Source: Acidobacteriaceae bacterium
Lineage (GTDB): Bacteria > Acidobacteriota > Terriglobia > Terriglobales > Acidobacteriaceae
Direction: 5' to 3'
Assembly: GCA_025355385.1 (NCBI GenBank)
Contig: JANXZS010000250.1
Location: 1 to 35,439 of the forward strand
DNA: 35,439 nt
The notes under the pieces were generated by a model. The model saw only the letters and a program-made list of their open reading frames with translations, did not search any database and was not told where the DNA came from. Numbering within the stretch: position 1 is the first letter of the stretch; every line of letters starts with the position of its first letter. Shown piece by piece: positions 1 through 7,443 of this stretch. A program made the translations under genes and the position numbers.

Positions 1-524
1 AGGATGGGAGAGAGCTTGAGGAAGGAGCGGTCGCTCTCGTCGGCCTCCGCCACAAGATATCGCGACTTGCCGAGTCGTGCATTGGAGCCCATTGCATCGA
101 CGCGACCACCCACGACCACGGTGGGATCGAGTCCACCACCCGCCAACAGAGCAGCCACCATTGAGGTGGTCGTCGTCTTACCGTGCATTCCGGCGACGGC
201 AATGCCGTACTTGAGCCGCATCAACTCGGCCAGCATCTCAGCTCTTTGAATGACCGGGATCTTGTGGGCGCGTGCCTCGACCACTTCGGCATTGCGCTCG
301 TTTACCGCCGAACTGGTGACGACCACTCCCGCGCCAACCACATTCGCCGGGGCGTGTCCTTCAAAGACAGTTGCGCCCAGCGACGCGAGGCGATCGGTGA
401 TCGCCGACCTGCGCAGGTCGGAGCCAGAGACGGGATAGCCAAGGTTAATCAGAATCTCGGCGATCCCACTCATGCCGATTCCACCGATTCCGATAAAGTG
501 CACGCGTTGCGATTTAGCGAACAT
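1..524 (-). CDS. murC: UDP-N-acetylmuramate--L-alanine ligase MurC (partial, 5' part)
   Basis: MurC adds L-alanine to UDP-N-acetylmuramic acid in the cytoplasm, the first peptide step of peptidoglycan precursor synthesis. Translating the complement from the ATG at 524 gives about 174 residues before the window edge, out of roughly 460 expected. The N-terminal dinucleotide-like motif [12 protein letters not shown] is at residues 12-23. The Mur ligase P-loop [10 protein letters not shown] is at residues 112-121, and EADESD follows shortly before the edge. Family identity is therefore secure. The gene is separated from murG by about 1.8 kb holding two plus-strand genes and a terminator, so it probably does not share the main dcw transcript. 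I saw no strong Shine-Dalgarno site before the ATG and no clear promoter in the 246 bp between this start and the divergent gene at 771. That gap only holds a weak hairpin, CCCCTC/GAGGGG, at 626-642. Confidence 0.95.
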   Translation of the reverse strand, partial: MFAKSQRVHFIGIGGIGMSGIAEILINLGYPVSGSDLRRSAITDRLASLGATVFEGHAPANVVGAGVVVTSSAVNERNAEVVEARAHKIPVIQRAEMLAELMRLKYGIAVAGMHGKTTTTSMVAALLAGGGLDPTVVVGGRVDAMGSNARLGKSRYLVAEADESDRSFLKLSPI

Positions 525-770
525 AGGCTGAATGACGGGAATTCCCTCTTACTCTATCAGCGAGGGCGGTGCGGATAGACAGCCCGGGACGGATCGCGCA
601 GCATCGCAGACAACGAAAGGACAATCCCCTCACGAAGAGGGGGCGCAACAATTTCGCACCAGCGTGTTCTCACTGGTACGGATGTTTGCCTGAGACGCCT
701 GACTGGACTCCTAGCAAACCGGCCTCAAGACTTCGTGAGCAGTTGGGCGAGGGATACTGGAGGTTTTTGA

Positions 771-1037
771 ATGCGTGCATTCCGTTCTTTTATTCTTGCT
801 ACCGGAATCCTTGCGACGGGGCTGGTGTTTGCCGGCCGTCAGGCCGATGCTGGGGTTCATGTCTACGTGACTGCTGGACCCGCCGCCCCTCCGTACTACG
901 CGGAGGAAGGTTATGCTGAACCCTACCCTGGCTATAGCTGGGCCCCTGCGTACTACGACGCCTACGGGAATTACTATCGGGGGCGCTGGATTGCCGTCCA
1001 GGGTTGGCGGGGCCGCCAATGGCGCGAACACGAATGA
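771..1037 (+). CDS. small exported Tyr-rich protein (YXWGXW-like), possibly cut short by an in-frame TGA
   Basis: An 88-residue product with a clear signal peptide (about residues 1-27, ending near ADA-G) and a short mature region rich in Tyr, Pro and Trp. The stretch GYSWAPAYYDAYGNYYRGRW resembles the YXWGXW type of repeat found in small secreted bacterial proteins. That resemblance is by eye, and no function is known to me. The start is well supported: GGAGG lies eight bases before the ATG. After the TGA at 1035-1037 the same frame stays open for 32 more codons to a TAA at 1134-1136, encoding a His/Arg/Glu/Gly-rich tail of the kind that normally ends such proteins. The gene may thus be a nonsense-truncated version of a protein of about 121 residues. 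It is divergent from murC and lies inside the dcw cluster. Confidence 0.65.
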   Translation: MRAFRSFILATGILATGLVFAGRQADAGVHVYVTAGPAAPPYYAEEGYAEPYPGYSWAPAYYDAYGNYYRGRWIAVQGWRGRQWREHE

Positions 1038-1404
1038 CATGAGCACACGGGCTGGGATCGCGACCGGGAGGAGCAGGGCAATTGGCATCGTCACGGCCAT
1101 CGCGGCCGGGATGAAGAAGGAGATGAAGACAGGTAAGCCTCCCGCAATGAAATGCACCCGGGCACCCCGCTGCGGTGTGCCCAACTGGCCCCAGGGTCTG
1201 GCACGGGAATCGCAAAAGGGCGGTAAAAGTCACAGCTGTCCGGCGCGCAACTTTCTTCGCGGATAATGGTTAGATTAAATATAGATATCCGGAGTTTCTT
1301 CCGTCAGACTGGTCTTGTCCGGGTAATTCAGGGTATCGGTGGTTGTCTCGCTCGACATGGCATGCATCCCAGGGTTCCGGCGCGGGATGCGAGGGGGTTC
1401 CGCG

Positions 1405-2250
1405 ATGCGCGTTCTTCGTTCGGTTTTGTTGCTCAGTCTGTTTGCCCTTCCCGCAGCGTTCGCACATTCACAAGTTTCGGTTGGCGTTGGCATCGGTGGC
1501 CCCGCAGTGGTATACGGCTCGGATGTCTATGACGAGGATGCATACGGGCCGCCGGTCTGCCAATGGGGCTATTACCCCTACTCCCCTTACAGCTGCGCGC
1601 CCGACGGATATTACGGTCCCAGCTGGTTTGTGAGTGGCCTTTTTATTGGAGCAGGCCCGTGGTACGGATGGAACGGTGGCTACTACGGCGGCGGCTACTA
1701 TCGCGGCGGCTACTATCGCAGTAACTACTACAACCGCGGATACTATGGCGACGGATATTACGGCCATAATGACTACGACCGCGATGATGGCTACGGTGAC
1801 AGAGGACTATACGGGCGCAATGGGAATGGCGGCGGATATGGGAATCAGTCCGGCTACGGACGCGGGTACAACCACGCTCCGGCACGCGCGATACCCGACC
1901 ATCGCGGCGGTTACATGCAATCGCCGCACTCGACTCGTATGCCGTATGTTTCTAACCGCGGTCCCATGAGTGGATTCGAAGCGCGCGGTAGAAATGGCGG
2001 CGGATATAACGGTCCCCGCGGATCTTATGGCGGCGGCAATGTGGCGCCTCGATCAGTCTATGGCGGAGGAGGCCACGCCAGCTTTGGTGGTGGAGGTGGA
2101 AGCCACGCTTCCAACGGCGGTGGTCATCCCGGCGGCGGATTCAGTGGCGGGGGCGGTGGCCATAGCTTCGGCGGCGGTGGTGGCGGTCGTTCTGGCGGTT
2201 TCAGTGGCGGCGGCGGGGGTGGTGGTCATGCTGGTGGTGGACATCGCTAA
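1405..2250 (+). CDS. exported Gly/Tyr-rich low-complexity protein
   Basis: A 281-residue product starting at the ATG at 1405. I chose this start over the upstream GTG at 1339 because GAGGGGG lies just before it and it begins directly with a signal peptide (MRVLRSVLLLSLFALPAAFA). The mature N-terminal part has an ordered-looking Trp/Tyr/Cys segment (CQWGYYPYSPYSCAPDGYYG, then a SWFVSGLFIGAGPWYGW stretch). It is followed by GGYY/RGYY repeats and a C-terminal half that is mostly Gly with Ser and His. Two cysteines in the ordered segment could form a disulfide after export. I recognise similar N-terminal segments in acidobacterial hypothetical proteins but know no function; a surface or matrix role is only a guess. 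It is convergent with murG and shares the hairpin terminator at 2279-2318. Confidence 0.8.
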   Translation: MRVLRSVLLLSLFALPAAFAHSQVSVGVGIGGPAVVYGSDVYDEDAYGPPVCQWGYYPYSPYSCAPDGYYGPSWFVSGLFIGAGPWYGWNGGYYGGGYYRGGYYRSNYYNRGYYGDGYYGHNDYDRDDGYGDRGLYGRNGNGGGYGNQSGYGRGYNHAPARAIPDHRGGYMQSPHSTRMPYVSNRGPMSGFEARGRNGGGYNGPRGSYGGGNVAPRSVYGGGGHASFGGGGGSHASNGGGHPGGGFSGGGGGHSFGGGGGGRSGGFSGGGGGGGHAGGGHR

Positions 2251-2278
2251 AGCAGTTTTGGTAGTCAGAAAGTATGTA

Positions 2279-2318
2279 AATAAGAAAGGCTCACTCCGCG
2301 GAGTGGGCCTTTCTTATT
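2279..2318. terminator. 40-nt near-perfect hairpin, probably a bidirectional terminator
   Basis: The arms AATAAGAAAGGC (2279-2290) and GCCTTTCTTATT (2307-2318) enclose the perfect palindrome CACTCCGCGGAGTG (2292-2305). The only imperfection is a T/G pair. It lies between the convergent ends of the gene at 1405-2250 and murG. The A/T-rich outer arms give U-rich tails in both directions. It should stop the plus-strand gene and also the dcw transcript before murC. Confidence 0.85.
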
Positions 2319-2346
2319 TCTTGTGTTGCTGGTGCACTGACGGGAG

Positions 2347-3444
2347 TTATCGCTCGACTGCGAGCGCGCGAATCTGGTCGGCGATCCGTCGGGCGGCATC
2401 GGGATGCGCCAATGACCGTGCCTTCTCGCCCATCGCGTGCAGTTGATCGGGATCCCCCAGTAGGCCGAGCAGCGTATCGAGCAGCCGATCCGCGGTGGCG
2501 TCCTGCTCCAGCAACATAACGGCAGCTCCAGCGTCGACCAGCACCTCGGCATTTCTGCGTTGGTGATCGTCGGCAGCGGCAGCGAAAGGGATGAGCAGCG
2601 CCGGCTTGCCAGCGGCCGCCAGTTCGGCCACTGTGCTGGCGCCGCTGCGCGCCAGTATCAGATCGGCCAAAGCAAATTGGGCTGGCATCTCTTCTAAAAA
2701 CGGCTCGACTTGCCAGCGATCGGCAAGCGCGCCGCTGGCCGCGTAATCCGCGCGCGTTTGCTCGGCAAGGCGCGATCCAGCCTGATGCAGGATGGTAAGG
2801 GTCGGCAGGGCTTCGAGCAGCCGGGGGGCAATGGCCGCCATCTGTTCGTTCAGCACGCGACCACCCTGGCTACCGCCGAAGACCAGTAAACGCAACGATC
2901 CGCCTGCGGGCCTCGGCTGTATGTCAAAGAACTCCAACCGTACAGGGATGCCGGTTACCTGCGCATTGCGAAACCAGGCTGCGGCGGGAGGGAAGTTGAC
3001 AGCGGCGGCGCTCACTCGTTTGCCAATCAGCCGATTCGCCAGGCCGGGCGCGGCGTTGGGTTCAAAGGCCAGGGTTGGAACTCTGCTGAGAATCGCGGCC
3101 AGCATGGCGGGGCCGGAGGCGTAACCTCCCACTCCGACCACCACGTGTGGCTTGAATTCGCGCAGCAAGGCGAAGCAGCGGGCCACGCCCAGGGGAAGGT
3201 CTAGCAGGGTACGCAGCTTTGTCATCAGGCTGACGTTTTTGAGTTGGCCGACCGGGATCAATTCCAGGCGATACCCGGCAGCGGGCACAAGTCTGGTCTC
3301 CAGACCGCGCGAGGTGCCGACGAAGCGCACTTCCGCCTGGAAGCGATCCTCGAGCTCCCGTGCGATGGCGAGGGCGGGAATGATGTGACCTCCGGTGCCG
3401 CCGCCTGCAATGAGAACGCGGAGTCTTCGCTTCCCTTCTGCCAT
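2347..3444 (-). CDS. murG: UDP-GlcNAc:lipid I N-acetylglucosamine transferase MurG
   Basis: MurG transfers GlcNAc from UDP-GlcNAc to lipid I on the inner face of the cytoplasmic membrane, giving lipid II. The 365-residue product has the usual length. It carries the GGGTGGH glycine-rich motif at residues 14-20 of the N-terminal Rossmann domain. The C-terminal UDP-GlcNAc-binding region LARSGASTVAELAAAGKPAL is also present. It starts five bases after the ftsW stop, so it is translated from the same message. It is the last gene of the contiguous minus-strand dcw run; a strong hairpin follows 29 bases after its stop. Confidence 0.97.
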   Translation of the reverse strand: MAEGKRRLRVLIAGGGTGGHIIPALAIARELEDRFQAEVRFVGTSRGLETRLVPAAGYRLELIPVGQLKNVSLMTKLRTLLDLPLGVARCFALLREFKPHVVVGVGGYASGPAMLAAILSRVPTLAFEPNAAPGLANRLIGKRVSAAAVNFPPAAAWFRNAQVTGIPVRLEFFDIQPRPAGGSLRLLVFGGSQGGRVLNEQMAAIAPRLLEALPTLTILHQAGSRLAEQTRADYAASGALADRWQVEPFLEEMPAQFALADLILARSGASTVAELAAAGKPALLIPFAAAADDHQRRNAEVLVDAGAAVMLLEQDATADRLLDTLLGLLGDPDQLHAMGEKARSLAHPDAARRIADQIRALAVER

Positions 3445-3449
3445 CGCGC

Positions 3450-4544
3450 TCAGTCAATCTCCCGGGTAATGTTCAGCAGCACACCGATGCTGGCCAGCAT
3501 GATGAAGAGCGATGTGCCGCCGGAAGAGATGAACGGAAGCGGGATGCCTTTTGTGGGCACCAGCGCCAGCACCACGCTGATGTTGAAAAATGCCTGGATG
3601 AGCACGGTGCTGGTAATTCCGAAGGCAAGAAAGCGGGCGAAGGGGTCCTTCGACAGAATGGCTGCGCGCAATCCGCGGCACCCCAGCGCGACAAAGAGCG
3701 CGACGATGAACAGCGCGCCGATCAGCCCCAGCTCTTCCGCGATATTGGCGAAAATGAAGTCGGTATGGGGCTCCGGCAGATAGAAGAGCTTCTGCCGGCC
3801 TTCCATGTATCCCAGCCCATGCAGGCCGCCGGTGCCCACCGCAATGAGCGATTGAATGGTGTGGAAGCCGCTGCCTTGCGGGTCTGCTTCTGGATTGAGG
3901 AAGGCGAGCATGCGAGCCCGGCGCCACGGCACCCGGAAGAGTAGCCAGTAGAGCGCGGGGGCGGCTCCAAGCAGGGCATAGCCGAGGTACTTCAAATCCA
4001 TTCCGGCGAGGTAGAGCATCAGCGCCGTGACCCCAGCGCATACAATTGCCGTACCCAGGTCGGGCTCCTTCACAATTAGCGCGATGAAGATCAGGCTGGG
4101 CATGGCAGCGGGTATCAGGGTCTTGCGCCAATCGTGAATCGCCTGCATGCGATTTTGCAGGAACCACGCCAGAAAGAGTACCAGCGCGGGTTTGGCTATC
4201 TCCGACGGTTGAAAGGTGAAGAAGTTGCCGAAGCGGATCCAGCGGTGAGTTGCATGCGAACCAGGCACCAGGAAGACACTCAGCAAAAGCAGCGTACAGA
4301 TGGCTATAAAGGGGAAGACCACCTGAGGACGATTGAGGATGCGGTAATCCATCTGCATCAGGCCGGTCATGGCCACCAGGCCGACCAGCGCCCACAGAGC
4401 CTGCTTGGTCACAAACGTATAGGGCGCGCCGAATCGCTCCTTCGCCATCACAGCGGAGGCACTGAAGACCATCACCAGTCCGATCACGACCAGCAGCAGC
4501 GTGACCCCGAAGAGCCATTTGTCCACGCCTACGCGTTTTGCCAT
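3450..4544 (-). CDS. ftsW: SEDS-family peptidoglycan glycosyltransferase FtsW
   Basis: A 364-residue multi-spanning membrane protein of the SEDS family. FtsW polymerises lipid II at the division septum together with the class B penicillin-binding protein FtsI. The N-terminus shows the typical LVMVFSASAVMA segment. The end carries the hallmark PFISSGGTSLFIMLASIGVL followed by LNITRE. The start overlaps the end of murD by 16 bp, which suggests translational coupling. Placement beside murG and murD supports the septal SEDS protein FtsW rather than RodA or SpoVE. Confidence 0.95.
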   Translation of the reverse strand: MAKRVGVDKWLFGVTLLLVVIGLVMVFSASAVMAKERFGAPYTFVTKQALWALVGLVAMTGLMQMDYRILNRPQVVFPFIAICTLLLLSVFLVPGSHATHRWIRFGNFFTFQPSEIAKPALVLFLAWFLQNRMQAIHDWRKTLIPAAMPSLIFIALIVKEPDLGTAIVCAGVTALMLYLAGMDLKYLGYALLGAAPALYWLLFRVPWRRARMLAFLNPEADPQGSGFHTIQSLIAVGTGGLHGLGYMEGRQKLFYLPEPHTDFIFANIAEELGLIGALFIVALFVALGCRGLRAAILSKDPFARFLAFGITSTVLIQAFFNISVVLALVPTKGIPLPFISSGGTSLFIMLASIGVLLNITREID

Positions 4545-5908
4545 ATACCCAACCCGCGGCGCTCCAGCACAATATCTTTGAACACCCGCCCGCGATGTTC
4601 GTAGCTGTCGAACTGGTCGAAACTGGAGCAGGCGGGGGCCAGCAGCACTACATCGCCCGGCACTGCCTGATTGCCCGCTCGCTGGATCGCTTCTTTTAAA
4701 GTATGGGCGGAGACGATTGGCACGGTGCCGCGGATCTGCGTTTCAATCTTCTCCGCGGCAGCGCCGATGGTGTAAACCGCCTTCACCCGTTGTCGCAGCA
4801 ACTGGTTCAGCAGGGCGTAGTCGGAGTTCTTATCCTTACCGCCCAGGATCAAGTGAATGTTGCCGGGAAAAGACTCGATTGCTTTTGTCGTCGCGTCCAC
4901 GTTCGTCGCCTTGGAGTCGTTGTAGTATTCGACTCCATTGATCTTCGCTACAAATTCCAGGCGGTGTTCTACGGCTCTAAAACCAGCGACTGCGTGACGA
5001 ATGGCTGACGGACTGGCACCCGCGAGGCGAGTAGCGCAGACAGCGGCGAGCACATTCTCAACGTTGTGCGCGCCTTTGAGGTGAATCTCTGTGAGCGGCA
5101 GAATGGTTTCCGGCTGCTCACCCTTGCCTCCACGGAAGACGATGTTGCCATCGTGGACGTACGCTCCTTCCGCGACAGGCTTGCTGCGACTGAACCAGAA
5201 AATCCTGGAGCTTGCGCGGGGAGCCGCTTTGACCGTTCGCGGATCATCGGCGTTCAGCACCAGCCAATCCGAGCTGTCCTGGGAAAGGAAGATTCTCTCC
5301 TTCGCCGTTGCATAGTTGTCGAAGGTACCGTGGCGGTCGAGGTGATCGGGCGTGATGTTCAGGATGACAGCGATCTCGGGATGAAATTGCTGGGTCGATT
5401 CCAGTTGGAAGCTGGATACCTCGAGTACCGACCAGCCGTCCGGGCGGCTCTGCTCCACCAGCGCGATGACGGGCACGCCGATATTTCCACCCACTGCAAC
5501 CGCGAAGTCAGCGGCCTCAAGAATTTCTCCACACAGGGTGGTGGTGGTGGTCTTGCCGTTGGAACCAGTAATCGCCAGCGTCTTGCCCTTGAGGTAGCGC
5601 GAGGCTAGTTCCAATTCACCGATCACTGGCAAGCCAAAAGTTTTGGCCTGTGCGAGTTCCGGAGTCTTCAGGGGCACTCCCGGGCTGACGATAATCAAAT
5701 CCTGGCGGCGGAAGGTCATCAATCCGTGGCCACCCGCCTCTACCGCAATACCCTCTTCGAGCAATCCCGGGATTTCCTTGGCGAGAGCTTCCGCACTGCG
5801 CAGATCGGACACGGTCACTTGTGCCCCCTGGTGACGGAGGAACAATGCCGCCGCAAGCCCTGATTTGCCTAATCCGACGACCAGAACTTTCTTGCCCTTG
5901 AGTTCCAT
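4529..5908 (-). CDS. murD: UDP-N-acetylmuramoyl-L-alanine--D-glutamate ligase MurD
   Basis: MurD adds D-glutamate to UDP-MurNAc-L-Ala in the cytoplasm. I place the start at the ATG at 5908 (product begins MELKGKKVLVVGLGKSG, 459 residues), because the nucleotide-fold motif then sits close to the N-terminus as in the family. An ATG five codons upstream at 5923 has AGG five bases before it and cannot be excluded. The longer frame from 5986 adds 26 non-conserved residues. The P-loop TGSNGKTTTT is at about residues 114-123. The 3' end overlaps ftsW by 16 bp. Upstream lies a gap of about 195 bp to mraY that contains the inverted-repeat segment at 5991-6106. Confidence 0.94.
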   Translation of the reverse strand: MELKGKKVLVVGLGKSGLAAALFLRHQGAQVTVSDLRSAEALAKEIPGLLEEGIAVEAGGHGLMTFRRQDLIIVSPGVPLKTPELAQAKTFGLPVIGELELASRYLKGKTLAITGSNGKTTTTTLCGEILEAADFAVAVGGNIGVPVIALVEQSRPDGWSVLEVSSFQLESTQQFHPEIAVILNITPDHLDRHGTFDNYATAKERIFLSQDSSDWLVLNADDPRTVKAAPRASSRIFWFSRSKPVAEGAYVHDGNIVFRGGKGEQPETILPLTEIHLKGAHNVENVLAAVCATRLAGASPSAIRHAVAGFRAVEHRLEFVAKINGVEYYNDSKATNVDATTKAIESFPGNIHLILGGKDKNSDYALLNQLLRQRVKAVYTIGAAAEKIETQIRGTVPIVSAHTLKEAIQRAGNQAVPGDVVLLAPACSSFDQFDSYEHRGRVFKDIVLERRGLGIWQNA

Positions 5909-5990
5909 AGCTACTAGTCCCATATCAACCTGTGTTTTCCGCCGCGACCCATTGACGGGGCAAGCCATTCTCCCACCAGGCCACACCGCT

Positions 5991-6106
5991 TAGAGCAATT
6001 CACTTTTGCGCCACTTAGCGGTGAGGCAGCTACGGGTGGAGTTCTTCAACGGAACAGCCTCGTCGTCCTCGATTTCCAACTCTACACCGAAACTAAAATT
6101 GCTCTA
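5991..6106 (-). repeat. candidate third member of the TAGAGCA-ended repeat family, at the mraY stop codon
   Basis: The arms TAGAGCAATT (5991-6000) and AATTGCTCTA (6097-6106) form a perfect 10-bp inverted repeat bounding 116 bp between mraY and murD. The outer seven bases (TAGAGCA...TGCTCTA) and the length match the 115-bp repeats at 24862 and 26181, but the interior does not. In mraY sense the element starts with the TAG that ends mraY. Against a clean mobile element, a partly paired stem (CACCGCTAAG/CTAAGCGGTG) crosses its distal boundary. The segment could instead be an intercistronic RNA structure. Confidence 0.4.
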
Positions 6107-7237
6107 CCGGAGTTTCAGCGTGGTGAGTGCAAAGAGTGCAAATATCAGGGCGCCAATCCAGAAGCGCGCGATGATTTTCGACTCTGACCAGCCCATCAGC
6201 TCGAAGTGATGGTGGAGGGGAGCCATTCTAAAAATTCTTTTCTTGCGCAGCTTGTAACTGCCCACCTGCAGGATGACCGAGAGACCCTCGAGCACGAAGA
6301 TGCCGCCAATGAACGGCAGTAGCAGCTCCTGTTTAATGATCACCGACACGGTCCCAATCGCGCCACCCAGCGCCAGCGATCCTACATCTCCCATAAAGAT
6401 TTCGGCCGGGTGAGCGTTGTACCAGAGAAAGCCTATGCTTGCGCCGACCATCGCTCCGCAGAAGACTGTCAGCTCGCCCACCATAGGCATCCGCTGCAAT
6501 TCAAGATAATCAGAAAACACCACATGGCCGCTGACATAGGTAAGCACTGTGAGTGCGCCCCCGGCAATGATGGTGCATCCGATAGCCAGTCCGTCGAGCC
6601 CGTCCGTCAGGTTAACGGCGTTGCTGGAGCCGACGATAACGAAGGTGACGAATGCGATGAAGGGCAGAAACGCCAGCATCCCCAAGTGCGGGATGCCGCC
6701 GAGAGCATGGATGGCCAGGTCGGGGCGAAAGCGCTTCACGAACGGCACCATCAGGTGGGTGGAGTAGGTGCCCCGTTGTTGCATCAGCACCAGCACCACG
6801 GCAATGGCGACACTCGCCAAGGTCTGATAGCCCAGCTTGGCGCGAGCCGTTAATCCCAGGCTCCTGCGATGAATCACCTTGATGTAGTCATCGGCAAACC
6901 CGATGGCGCCGAAAGCCAGCGTCGCCACCATGACCATCCAGACCAGCGGGTTGCTAAGGTCGGACCAGAGCAGGGTGGGCAGCAGGATGGCGATGCCGAT
7001 GAGCACGCCACCCATGGTAGGAGTTCCGGCCTTCTTCTCATGTCCCTGGGGACCATCTTCGCGGATGTACTGTCCAATTTGGAACTCGCGCAATTTCTCA
7101 ATGACGTAAGGCCCGATGAGCAGCGCGATCAACAACGCGGTGAAGCTTGCGAAGGCAGTGCGAAACGTCAGATACCGGAAGATTCGGAATGGTCTGAAAT
7201 AGGGAAACAGCTTTTGGTACAGCAGCCAGTAAAGCAA
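6104..7237 (-). CDS. mraY: phospho-MurNAc-pentapeptide transferase MraY (TTG start)
   Basis: MraY moves phospho-MurNAc-pentapeptide onto undecaprenyl phosphate, making lipid I in the cytoplasmic membrane. The product is 377 residues if translation starts at the TTG at 7237. That codon has GGAGGA three bases upstream and yields the family-typical N-terminus MLYWLLYQKLFPYFRPFRIF. The ATG at 7306 adds 23 odd residues and has no ribosome-binding site, so I reject it. Catalytic-type acidic motifs are visible: FADDYIKV at about residues 114-121, NLTDGLDGLA, and GDVGSLALGG. PLHHHFELMGW is near the end. The TAG stop forms the tip of an inverted-repeat segment. The 206-bp leader after murF holds a small hairpin (GCACCG/CGGTGC, 7360-7376). 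Confidence 0.94.
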   Translation of the reverse strand: MLYWLLYQKLFPYFRPFRIFRYLTFRTAFASFTALLIALLIGPYVIEKLREFQIGQYIREDGPQGHEKKAGTPTMGGVLIGIAILLPTLLWSDLSNPLVWMVMVATLAFGAIGFADDYIKVIHRRSLGLTARAKLGYQTLASVAIAVVLVLMQQRGTYSTHLMVPFVKRFRPDLAIHALGGIPHLGMLAFLPFIAFVTFVIVGSSNAVNLTDGLDGLAIGCTIIAGGALTVLTYVSGHVVFSDYLELQRMPMVGELTVFCGAMVGASIGFLWYNAHPAEIFMGDVGSLALGGAIGTVSVIIKQELLLPFIGGIFVLEGLSVILQVGSYKLRKKRIFRMAPLHHHFELMGWSESKIIARFWIGALIFALFALTTLKLR

Positions 7238-7443
7238 GCTTCCTCCGGCAAAACAGGCGGGTTCTCCACCCGTTCTCCCACTGAGCCAGCCAGTGGGTAA
7301 AGACATAGGAGAAAAAGTATGTGCGCCTATCTGCCTATCTTACAATTGCGCGGGCACTTGCACCGGCAATCGGTGCGGGCTAGTCGATGGGCAAGGGGTG
7401 CTGAAGTATATTCGCGACTGCATCCGCGGCAGTGTTGAGGAAT

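Noticed and set aside
569-919. A 116-codon plus-strand frame before the small exported gene
   Set aside because: It overlaps the well-supported start at 771 in another frame and has no signal peptide or ribosome-binding site.
1690-2245. Tandem short repeats in the Gly/Tyr-rich gene, considered as a repeat array
   Set aside because: They are codon repeats encoding GGYY and poly-Gly; there are no equal spacers and no CRISPR-like structure.
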